NCBI RefSeq assembly: GCF_026802175.1
Contig: NZ_CP113797.1
Span: 2,333,026-2,397,025 of the forward strand
Length of the DNA stretch: 64,000 nucleotides
Direction of reading: 5' to 3'
DNA from: Thermocoleostomius sinensis A174
Lineage (GTDB): Bacteria; Cyanobacteriota; Cyanobacteriia; Elainellales; Elainellaceae
The position numbers and the translations under genes were made by a program. The notes under the pieces are model-generated. The model was not told the origin of the DNA. It made no database searches and was given only the letters and a program-made list of their open reading frames with translations. Below, piece after piece: positions 36,232 through 44,233 of this stretch (position 1 is the stretch's first letter; each line of letters starts with the position of its first letter).

Positions 36232-37494
36232 GTTTCAATCCCTGAAAGGGTTTTGAGTGAATTGAAATGCCGTTGCTGAAAATATGCCGCCTCAAGCTGG
36301 CGGTTTCAATCCCTGAAAGGGTTTTGAGTGAATTGAAATCCCCCCCTCCAAATACTCATCTAGCTCACGGTAGGAGTTTCAATCCCTGAAAGGGTTTTGA
36401 GTGAATTGAAATCATTGATTTTCCACTTCAGCAAACTGCGTCCTTTGGGTTTCAATCCCTGAAAGGGTTTTGAGTGAATTGAAATGGTAGCAGAAACCAG
36501 GTGAATCCCAAATTTACGAGTTTCAATCCCTGAAAGGGTTTTGAGTGAATTGAAATCGATCGCTTCTCTTTGTCTTTTTTTGCTAGATCGGTTTCAATCC
36601 CTGAAAGGGTTTTGAGTGAATTGAAATACATCCATGTATGGCAATATGCGCCCGGGCGATCGTTTCAATCCCTGAAAGGGTTTTGAGTGAATTGAAATAA
36701 GCCCAGTGTGGCAAAGTCAGCCCCCAGATAAAGTTTCAATCCCTGAAAGGGTTTTGAGTGAATTGAAATGCCGCTCCACCTCCGCCCATTTCTCTAGCAC
36801 CTCAGTTTCAATCCCTGAAAGGGTTTTGAGTGAATTGAAATCAAAACCGGATATGTCTGAGAGTCATATCTGATTTGTTTCAATCCCTGAAAGGGTTTTG
36901 AGTGAATTGAAATCATTTCCGTACATTTCTTCAATGTCGGCAGGGAACGGTTTCAATCCCTGAAAGGGTTTTGAGTGAATTGAAATCTGGCTTCACTTCC
37001 AAGTTGCCTGCAATATCAGCAGTTTCAATCCCTGAAAGGGTTTTGAGTGAATTGAAATTCGCATCATCCGAAAGCATATACCACAATGCCCCGGTTTCAA
37101 TCCCTGAAAGGGTTTTGAGTGAATTGAAATCGATCGAAAATTTTTCTAGCTGCTCCCACTCTGCTGCGTTTCAATCCCTGAAAGGGTTTTGAGTGAATTG
37201 AAATGCCCGGATGCTTGCCAAGCTACCGGACTACCTCATTTCAATCCCTGAAAGGGTTTTGAGTGAATTGAAATTTCCCTCTCCTGTACCTGTTCGTCCA
37301 ATGTTGAGGATTTCAATCCCTGAAAGGGTTTTGAGTGAATTGAAATAGGGTCAATTATTGAGCACCTGCTAGAGAGCACAGAATTTCAATCCCTGAAAGG
37401 GTTTTGAGTGAATTGAAATAGACCCTGTTGTTTAACGGCTGTCACTACGTCATCTAAATTTCAATCCCTGAAAGGGTTTTGAGTGAATTGAAAT
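36232..37494 (-). CRISPR. CRISPR array, 18 repeats and 17 spacers
   Basis: A 37-bp repeat is present 18 times at 36232, 36303, 36376, 36449, 36520, 36591, 36662, 36733, 36805, 36877, 36950, 37022, 37094, 37168, 37238, 37310, 37383 and 37458 (starts). Spacers are 33-38 bp and all different. On the plus strand the repeat runs GTTTCAATCCCTGAAAGGG ... GTGAATTGAAAT. On the minus strand it ends GGGATTGAAAC, the usual 3' handle of type I-D/III cyanobacterial repeats, so I assign the minus strand. Repeats 1-14 start with G (plus strand); the last four (37238-37494) start with A. No cas gene is in the window, so the array depends on proteins encoded elsewhere. Confidence 0.97.
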
Positions 37495-37793
37495 AGGGCA
37501 GGCTTCTGGAAGCCGGACTATATTTAGTTTTCCAGGTTCACTTGCGCGGATTTCTCTCATCATAGCATCGCAGCCCTCAATCGATGCAACTTTTTTAAAA
37601 ATCGATCGCCTCAACCCCAGACTTGACAACCGTTTCCAGCCTTGCGCGGATCGGTTAATTAGTCTCGATCGGTTCAAAGCCTTGTGTCTTCTGGGCTGAA
37701 GTGCCCTGCAACTGCCCTCATCTTTTAAACACCTACCCTTCCGCGCAAACTTGCCCTTTTGAGATTGTTTTGACATCAAATGTTTCAGAGATA
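37495..37793 (-). promoter_or_regulatory. Probable CRISPR leader
   Basis: This is 300 bases between the array and mazG without a gene. It holds two direct copies of CTTGCGCGGAT (37541 and 37641, plus strand) and an inverted copy TCCGCGCAAA (37740). A palindrome GGCTTC-TG-GAAGCC (37501-37514) lies seven bases from the first repeat. The minus strand near the array reads GAAAACTAAATATAG. Such GCGCGG motifs and AT-rich tracts are what I recall from leaders of this repeat family in other cyanobacteria. The opposite flank (36149-36231) is only 83 bases and lacks them. Confidence 0.6.
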
Positions 37794-37794
37794 T

Positions 37795-38655
37795 CTACGG
37801 TTGATCGACATTCATTAGACGAACCGCATCATTCGCCAGTTGCGCTTTTGCCTGTTGCCAAAGAGCATCCAACTCTTCACTACTGTAGTCCGACAGGGGG
37901 CGATCGGCCACCGTCTCAATGCACATTAACCGTTTAATAAAGCGCTGATTAGTGCTGTTCAACGCCTCATCCGGATCAAGATCGTACCAGCGAGCCAAAT
38001 TCACAAGCGTAAATAACAGATCGCCCAGTTCCGCTTGTTGATGGGCTTTTGTTTCCGTTTGCAGTGCCTGTTCAAACTCAGCCAATTCCTCGTGGAACTT
38101 GTCCCACACCCCCTGTACAGTCTCCCATTCAAACCCAGCCGCCGCCGCCTTGCGTGAAATTTTCATCGCCGCTGTCAGTGGAGGCAGCGATCGAGCATAG
38201 CGACTGAGCCGAGGAACCAACGAAGTTTCACCCGTTGCCGTTTCTGAGAGCGATCGATCTTGTTCTTCCGTCGCTTTAATGGCTTCCCAATTTTGTTTAA
38301 CCGCCTCCACATCGGCCACCGCCACATCACCGAACACATGTGGATGCCGACGAATCAACTTTTCAGTAATGCTTGCCGCCACGGTTGCCAAATCAAATTG
38401 ACCCGCTTCACTAGCAATTTGCGCTTGCAGAACCACCTGAAGCAACAAATCACCCAACTCATCAGCAATAGCATCCGGGTCTCCTTGCCGCAGCGCATCC
38501 ACCACCTCGTATACTTCCTCCAGCACATAGGGAATGAGCGTCTGTGGTGTTTGGGCTAAATCCCACGGACAGCCCTCATCAGGCGATCGCAACCGGGCGA
38601 CCACTTGAATCAAATCTTGCAATTTTTGCAACACAGCAAGAGACGAATTTTGCAT
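37795..38655 (-). CDS. mazG: Nucleoside triphosphate pyrophosphohydrolase MazG
   Basis: The 286-residue all-alpha NTP pyrophosphatase hydrolyses (d)NTPs to monophosphates and pyrophosphate, a house-cleaning enzyme. The first MazG domain has CPWDLAQTPQTLIPYVLEEVYE, then ADELGDLLLQVVLQAQIA (metal-binding EExxE and ExxD). The second repeat has ELGDLLFTLVNLARWYDLDP and RRHPHVFG. It abuts the probable CRISPR leader on the right side of the array. ATG start. The adjacency is likely coincidental, but MazG enzymes have been linked to nucleotide alarmone control. Confidence 0.93.
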   Translation of the reverse strand: MQNSSLAVLQKLQDLIQVVARLRSPDEGCPWDLAQTPQTLIPYVLEEVYEVVDALRQGDPDAIADELGDLLLQVVLQAQIASEAGQFDLATVAASITEKLIRRHPHVFGDVAVADVEAVKQNWEAIKATEEQDRSLSETATGETSLVPRLSRYARSLPPLTAAMKISRKAAAAGFEWETVQGVWDKFHEELAEFEQALQTETKAHQQAELGDLLFTLVNLARWYDLDPDEALNSTNQRFIKRLMCIETVADRPLSDYSSEELDALWQQAKAQLANDAVRLMNVDQP

Positions 38656-38971
38656 CGTGTGGCCCCACCGTTTCTTAAAGATTTGTGTTGAACCCGCTTT
38701 GGATTGTACCGTTGTTCGCCTGCCCTCAGCGCAACATTCTGCATGACATTGCCACCCGCTCTTCCTTTAATTGCACTAGTCCTGTATGTCTTAATAGACG
38801 TTTTAATCAATCGTCTTTATTGTCCTGTTTATTGTCCTGGGTTGCTCACTTAGCAGTCCTGACGCCCGATCGCTCCCGTGGAAGAGTATTTCATCAAAGA
38901 TTTATAGAATCCTGTCCCAGATGCCGCCGACAGTTAGCAACTTTCGCTAGCCTAAGCATAGAATCTTTGAG
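38656..38971. other. Divergent region with tandem 12-mer
   Basis: About 316 bases lie between mazG and the TonB-like gene. TTTATTGTCCTG occurs twice in exact tandem (38816-38839), just after a GACG / CGTC inverted repeat (38797-38815). No credible gene is seen; plus-strand frames here lack family features. Confidence 0.45.
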
Positions 38972-40198
38972 GTGGATGATTTGCGAAATCGGTCTATGGC
39001 TTCCTCTACTCCAATCAAACAGCTAACTCCCGGGGTGCGTCAGGTGCTTCAGCAACCAGCAGCCGTCTCAGCGATTGCATCCTTTGGGGTACATTTACTG
39101 CTATTTGCCGTGCTTCCTGTTTTGCCCCACGCTGCTTTTACCGAATCTGAACCCGATATTCGGCGATCGGTCGAAGTAGTAGAATTGACCCCCGAAGAAC
39201 AAAGCCGCCTGCCAGAATTTTCCAACGACCGCCTGGATTTACCGCCCCTATTTCAAGAGCCATTGCCGGGAACATTGACACCCCTGCCGATTCCGGATGC
39301 CTCTAAAACACCTCCTCCGGCCGACGGGTTATTCTCCGATCCACTGTTTAACGTCCCCTTACCGAACTTTTCTTTCCCAATTTTTCCACAGACTGTTCCA
39401 GTGCCGCCGCCCGTTGCTCAGCAGCCTCCAGCAGACACTAAACCACCAGAACAACCACCCGTTGTACCGGAAACCGAAGCGGAAACCACTGAAACCGACG
39501 ATGCCCCTCGTCGCATTACCCTAAGCCCAGGGGGATTGCCAATTTTGCCAGAGGGCAGTGAAGCGTTAGAAGTTCCATCTGAACGCTTGAACCCACCTCG
39601 CGGTGACGATCGCATCGCTGCCAATCAGGAAGCCACCGAGTCAGATACCACCGAGTCTCCTGTGCCAGAAGCCCCAGCCCCAGCCCGCTCTAACGAAGAG
39701 ATTATTGCCGCCTTGCGCCAAGATGTAGAAGCACGACGACGAGAGATCGCTATTCAACGGCAGCTTGCCTATAACCCCTCGGGAACCGAGCAAGATCCAA
39801 ATTATCATGCTGGATCAGCTTGGGCCCAGTGGATGCAAGGGCTAGAAGCAGCAGGCGTGAACCTCTCAAACGTAGGCGAAAACAACCAATTTCCTAGGAC
39901 GGCGATCGAACTCCCTTTTCCTGCCGAAGCGTGTGAAGTGGTTCAGCGCACGGTCAGTACCGATATTGGCGTCGTGATTGATGCAGAGGGTAAACCCGCT
40001 GGTGATTTTACGGTTCTGCGCAGTTCGGGCTATGAATTTTTCAACAATGTAGCTGGTGAATCTATTTTAGCGAGCACGTTTGAAAACCCCACCGGCAAAA
40101 ACATACCCTACCAAATTACGGCGACCTTTTCCTATACCGGTGAGTCTTGCGCGGGCAACACCGAGAGCATCACCGCCGCTCCTAATCCAAATGGATAG
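38972..40198 (+). CDS. TonB-like C-terminal domain protein
   Basis: The 408-residue protein has one N-terminal membrane helix (about 31-55, SAIASFGVHLLLFAVLPVLP). A long Pro/Glu/Thr-rich spacer of ~200 residues follows and could span the periplasm. The C-terminal TonB-like domain has the alternating pattern TDIGVVIDAEGKPAGDFTVLRSSGYEFFNNVA. The layout is that of energy transducers that couple ExbB/ExbD to outer-membrane receptors, but no exbBD or receptor gene is nearby. The ATG at 38972 has GAGG close upstream; an ATG at 38996 is an alternative. Confidence 0.75.
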   Translation: MDDLRNRSMASSTPIKQLTPGVRQVLQQPAAVSAIASFGVHLLLFAVLPVLPHAAFTESEPDIRRSVEVVELTPEEQSRLPEFSNDRLDLPPLFQEPLPGTLTPLPIPDASKTPPPADGLFSDPLFNVPLPNFSFPIFPQTVPVPPPVAQQPPADTKPPEQPPVVPETEAETTETDDAPRRITLSPGGLPILPEGSEALEVPSERLNPPRGDDRIAANQEATESDTTESPVPEAPAPARSNEEIIAALRQDVEARRREIAIQRQLAYNPSGTEQDPNYHAGSAWAQWMQGLEAAGVNLSNVGENNQFPRTAIELPFPAEACEVVQRTVSTDIGVVIDAEGKPAGDFTVLRSSGYEFFNNVAGESILASTFENPTGKNIPYQITATFSYTGESCAGNTESITAAPNPNG

Positions 40199-40280
40199 AG
40201 ACAGAAACGTGAGGGGCAAGGCCTCGCTGCATTCTATGCCCCCGCCTAGCTAGAATAATCGGGTGTGGTGGCGATCGTGC

Positions 40281-41264
40281 TTACACCCGTAACGCCATCA
40301 TTTTTTGGACAGCTTCTACAATTTGCGGTGGCTGCACGATTGTCAAATTTTCCAGCGTGCCATTGTAAGGTGTGGGAATATCTTGAGACGCCAACCGCAA
40401 CACCGGGGCATCGAGTTCATCAAAAAAGCGATCGTTGATCGAAGCTGTCAGTTCCGCCCCAATCCCACCCGATCGCATACACTCTTCGACAATGATGACC
40501 TTATGAGTTTTGGCAACTGAAGCGCCGATTGTATCAAAATCCAGCGGTTTCAGCGAAATTAAATCAATGATTTCTGGATCATATCCCTGCTGCGTTAGCG
40601 TCTTTAAAGCCGTGGTGCAATGATGCCGCATCCGCGAGTAGGTGAGGATGGTGACATCTTTGCCGTGACGCACAATTTCTGCTTTGTCAAGCGGTAAGAT
40701 ATATTCCTCTTCGGGCAGGTCTTCTTTGAGGTTGTAGAGCAGTACATGCTCAAAAAACAGCACTGGATTGTCATCACGAATGGCGGCCTTCAAGAGTCCT
40801 TTAGCGTTGTAGGGCGTCGAGCAAGCCACCATTTTCAGCCCTGGTACGCCTTGGAAATAGGCCTCCAGCCGTTGCGAGTGCTCGGCTCCCAGTTGGCGCC
40901 CCACGCCGCCTGGACCACGAATTACCATCGGAATTTTGTAGTTACCGCCAGAGGTATAGCGCAACATCCCGGCGTTGTTGGCAATTTGATTAAATGCTAA
41001 CAGCAGAAAGCCCATATTCATGCCTTCAATAATGGGCCGTAGTCCGGTCATAGCGGCCCCAACCGCCATCCCTGTAAAGCTGTTTTCGGCGATCGGCGTA
41101 TCCAGTACCCGCAGTTCTCCATACTTTTTGTAAAGATCTTTGGTGACTTTGTAGGAACCGCCATAATGCCCTACGTCTTCGCCTAAGACAAAAACCGTAG
41201 CATCACGTTCCATTTCTTCATCGATCGCAGCCCGGAGTGCATTAAATAAAAGGGTTTCTGCCAT
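40281..41264 (-). CDS. pdhB: Pyruvate dehydrogenase E1 beta subunit
   Basis: The 327-residue transketolase-like beta chain of the E1 component of the pyruvate dehydrogenase complex makes acetyl-CoA from pyruvate. It has [17 protein letters not shown], the phosphate/metal-contact segment [40 protein letters not shown], and the C-terminal [14 protein letters not shown]. The frame begins at 41300, but the ATG at 41264 (MAETLLF) fits the family. The alpha subunit is not in the window, as usual in cyanobacteria. Confidence 0.94.
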   Translation of the reverse strand: MAETLLFNALRAAIDEEMERDATVFVLGEDVGHYGGSYKVTKDLYKKYGELRVLDTPIAENSFTGMAVGAAMTGLRPIIEGMNMGFLLLAFNQIANNAGMLRYTSGGNYKIPMVIRGPGGVGRQLGAEHSQRLEAYFQGVPGLKMVACSTPYNAKGLLKAAIRDDNPVLFFEHVLLYNLKEDLPEEEYILPLDKAEIVRHGKDVTILTYSRMRHHCTTALKTLTQQGYDPEIIDLISLKPLDFDTIGASVAKTHKVIIVEECMRSGGIGAELTASINDRFFDELDAPVLRLASQDIPTPYNGTLENLTIVQPPQIVEAVQKMMALRV

Positions 41265-41620
41265 GTATATAACCAGGAAAGTTAGAGTTGCCCGTTTCAC
41301 CGTTGAAAGGTTGTTTAAACAAGCATCTTAACTGCTAAGGGGGCAAGATTGGTACAGGGTGATCGCTGCTCTCGGCATGACACAACATCTGTGTAAAGAT
41401 TTTGTGTAAAGACTTTAGAAGCAAGCCGTCGGTTAAGTGGCCATTTTCTCATGAATGAACGGTCGTCGGTTAGAGGTGTCCGATTGGATCAACGGATTAA
41501 AGTAATAAAGAAGTAATGCAGTATGGGTGTGAATTGGCACTGAATTTCAACCAACCTGTAACTCAGCAGACCACTGTCTTGGGTGAAGTGCGGCATGATC
41601 AAACAAATTGGTGTGAGGGT

Positions 41621-42559
41621 ATGAAATTTAACATTCGACTTAATAGTCAACCGATCGCAGTGCGGATGTTAGGGTTGGCGCTAGCCACACTGCTGGCGGT
41701 TGTCGCGATCGGCGGCATTCGGGCGATTGCTCGCGGCGATGCCACTGACCGTGATCAATCAACTCCACTTGAGGTACAACCTCCTATGCCCATGAACGAG
41801 TGGGACGAAACCCTGAGTCCGGTGTCTCCTTCGGTTGCTCCACCAGTGACCCCTGAATCTCCCGCTTCTGCAACACCCCCTCCAGCCCAACCTGCGACCA
41901 GTTCTTCGCTTTCTCCAGTGCCGACGACAACTGTACCAGTGCCCACTGCCATGCCAGCCTATACCCCGCCCCAGGAAACAGCCGCGGCCGATCCAACCAA
42001 TTACGGCGATCGGTATGCGACAGATATTTTTGGGAATCCTGTCAGCAACGATTGGTTAATTGTGCTGCACGAAACCGTTGGTACGGCTGATAGTGCTATT
42101 CAAACCTTTCAAACCCCCCATCCCAACGAAGCAGATCAGGTCAGCTACCATACTGTCATTCGCCGTAATGGTGGCGTCGTTTACATTGTTCCTCCCGAAA
42201 AGCGGGCCTATGGAGCGGGCAATTCGGTCTTCAACAGCAGCAGTGGACCTGAAGCGGTTCGCACTGACCCTAAGTTTCCACCTTCGGTGAACAATTTTGC
42301 TTATCACATCTCCCTCGAAACTCCGCCGGATGGACATAATGATGCCCAAAGCCACAGTGGCTACACCCGCGAGCAGTACCAATCTCTTGCGTGGCTGATT
42401 GCCCGAACCTCTGTTCCCGAGCATCGCATCACAACCCATCAGGCAATCGACCAGTCAGGATCACGCATTGACCCTCGCAGCTTTAACGCCCAGCAATTTC
42501 TTACTTATCTCCATGCCTATCCCAATCGTCATCCTGCTACAGCAAATCAGGCGCAATGA
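41621..42559 (+). CDS. N-acetylmuramoyl-L-alanine amidase (Amidase_2)
   Basis: The ~312-residue envelope protein starts with a membrane/signal helix (LALATLLAVVAIGGI). A Pro/Thr-rich linker follows, then an Amidase_2/PGRP domain. The domain has IVLHETVGT (zinc His), SYHTVIRRNGGVVYIVPPE, HISLETPPDG and the closing HQAIDQSGSRIDPRSF (second zinc His and Asp). It should cleave the amide between MurNAc and the stem peptide. The open frame extends upstream to 41516 without a signal there; neither start has a good ribosome-binding site, so the N-terminus is uncertain. Confidence 0.85.
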   Translation: MKFNIRLNSQPIAVRMLGLALATLLAVVAIGGIRAIARGDATDRDQSTPLEVQPPMPMNEWDETLSPVSPSVAPPVTPESPASATPPPAQPATSSSLSPVPTTTVPVPTAMPAYTPPQETAAADPTNYGDRYATDIFGNPVSNDWLIVLHETVGTADSAIQTFQTPHPNEADQVSYHTVIRRNGGVVYIVPPEKRAYGAGNSVFNSSSGPEAVRTDPKFPPSVNNFAYHISLETPPDGHNDAQSHSGYTREQYQSLAWLIARTSVPEHRITTHQAIDQSGSRIDPRSFNAQQFLTYLHAYPNRHPATANQAQ

Positions 42560-42655
42560 TATTTGGAAGGAAATATTCATATCAAGCTGACTTGGATAAT
42601 TGTGAGCTATGTAATAAATAGCCGCATGGTCAATGATTAAAACAAGGAGTTAGAT

Positions 42656-43111
42656 ATGGAGCTTACGGGGTTTGAGTTGGGCGTTTTTGGCGCTGGCTTG
42701 GGGGCGGGGTTGGTCGTCGCGATCATCGTATGGATTGGGAAACTTGCTGTGCGATCGTCGTTGCAGAAAGAAATCGAAGGCCTAAAAAGTCACCTGCATA
42801 CTCAAATGAGCATTAATGCCAAGGGATATGAAGAACTGCAAAAAGAGGTAGAAACCCTCAAACATCAGAATGAAAATCTCCGTATTACTGTAGCCACGCT
42901 GTCAAATAAACCCGGACGGGCAGAACTCAAAACCTTACACATTTGGGATAAAGCCATTCGCACCTTGATTTTAAATTCGCCGGCCTTTGCCCCTGCTTGG
43001 GAAATGGCGATCGCGGAAGCCAAGAAAGAAACCGAAGAGGCAGATACTGGCGTTAAAGCGTTGGTACGTCGAGTGTTTTCAGTGTTGCCACAAGATCAGT
43101 TGCAACAGTAG
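42656..43111 (+). CDS. Membrane-anchored coiled-coil protein, 151 aa
   Basis: The protein has one N-terminal helix (about residues 8-32, GVFGAGLGAGLVVAIIVWIG). A heptad-rich stretch follows (about 38-85, EIEGLKSHLHTQM ... LQKEVETLKHQNENLR) that should form a coiled coil. A conserved C-terminal helical part begins LKTLHIWDKAIRTL. AAGGAG lies eight bases before the ATG, a strong start. I do not recognise the family; it looks like a conserved cyanobacterial protein of unknown function. Confidence 0.75.
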   Translation: MELTGFELGVFGAGLGAGLVVAIIVWIGKLAVRSSLQKEIEGLKSHLHTQMSINAKGYEELQKEVETLKHQNENLRITVATLSNKPGRAELKTLHIWDKAIRTLILNSPAFAPAWEMAIAEAKKETEEADTGVKALVRRVFSVLPQDQLQQ

Positions 43112-43243
43112 GGCGGTGGGGGTTGGAAATTAGGTAAACCTGACGCACTTGCCCCCTCACTGCGCACATATCTTCCTTAGGCTGACTTTCGTTCAGCCTT
43201 TCGTTCAGCCTACAATAGCCTCGGAGGACAAAAATCTAGGGGT

Positions 43244-44077
43244 ATGGAAGCCAACCACTGTTCTCAATCGCTGCCAGCTTCCCGTTCATCTAGAGCGCTG
43301 CAAACTCGTTTGCGATCGCTTGTCGGCAAAGCCATTCAGGATTACCACATGATCGAGGCGGGCGATCGGGTCATGGTGTGTTTATCGGGTGGCAAAGATT
43401 CCTACACGTTGCTGGACATTCTGCGAGAGCTTCAGCGTCGCGCTCCCATTTCGTTTGAGCTTTTGGCAGTCAATTTGGATCAAAAGCAGCCGGGTTTTCC
43501 AACCCATGTGTTGCCAGCCTATTTACAGGCGATGGGGGTGCCCTATCGGATTGTCGAGCAGGATACCTACAGCACGGTGAAGCGGGTGATTCCCGATGGC
43601 AAAACCCTCTGTAGCCTCTGTTCTCGATTACGGCGCGGGGTGCTGTACCGGGTAGCGCGTGAAGAAGGAGCCACTAAACTTGCCTTGGGACATCATCGCG
43701 ATGACATTGTAGAAACGCTGTTCCTCAATCTGTTTCATGGGGGCAAGCTCAAAGCCATGCCACCCAAACTAGTGAGTGATGAGGGCAACCAGATCATTAT
43801 TCGGCCCTTAGCCTATTGCTCAGAAGCAGACATTGCACAGTATGCGATCGCTCGGCAATTTCCTATCATTCCCTGTAACCTCTGTGGCTCTCAGGAAAAT
43901 TTGCAACGACGCCAAATTAAACAAATGCTGCAAGCGTGGGAGCAGGACGATTCCGGCCGCATCGATCGAATCTTCCGCAGTCTGCAAAACGTTGAACCCT
44001 CACACTTAGCCGATCCTCACCTGTATGACTTTGCCAATCTCGCCGCTTTCTCTGCCCCTACTTCAACCGACTTTTAG
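43244..44077 (+). CDS. ttcA: tRNA 2-thiocytidine biosynthesis protein TtcA
   Basis: The 277-residue PP-loop ATPase thiolates cytidine 32 of certain tRNAs. The PP-loop [16 protein letters not shown] lies near residue 48. [13 protein letters not shown] near 123 and CNLCGS near 211 provide the iron-sulfur cluster cysteines of the TtcA group. [20 protein letters not shown] is a family hallmark. Length fits. The upstream gap of 130 bases holds no gene. Confidence 0.92.
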   Translation: MEANHCSQSLPASRSSRALQTRLRSLVGKAIQDYHMIEAGDRVMVCLSGGKDSYTLLDILRELQRRAPISFELLAVNLDQKQPGFPTHVLPAYLQAMGVPYRIVEQDTYSTVKRVIPDGKTLCSLCSRLRRGVLYRVAREEGATKLALGHHRDDIVETLFLNLFHGGKLKAMPPKLVSDEGNQIIIRPLAYCSEADIAQYAIARQFPIIPCNLCGSQENLQRRQIKQMLQAWEQDDSGRIDRIFRSLQNVEPSHLADPHLYDFANLAAFSAPTSTDF

Positions 44078-44233
44078 ATTCAATTGAGTGAACCGCAATT
44101 AAGACGGTCATTCACGGCTGTAATTATTAGAACAAGAGTATTAAGATAGAGCAGATGGATTCTATATCAATAGATTCCGTCTATCTAGCGTGGAAGCATG
44201 GTTTAACTAGGCTCATTGGCTCGATCGTCCATC

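Noticed and set aside
36971-37192. 73-codon open frame across the CRISPR array
   Set aside because: It is a translation of repeats and spacers with a periodic repeated peptide, not a gene.
37450-37779. 109-codon minus-strand frame in the probable leader
   Set aside because: It runs from the leader into a CRISPR repeat and has a basic, low-information product.
37795-38655. mazG as part of a CRISPR-associated module
   Set aside because: It is a normal housekeeping MazG and adjacency to the leader alone is not evidence of function.
38685-39026. 113-codon frame upstream of the TonB-like gene
   Set aside because: Cys/Arg-rich product without domains, overlapping the real start of the TonB-like gene in another frame.
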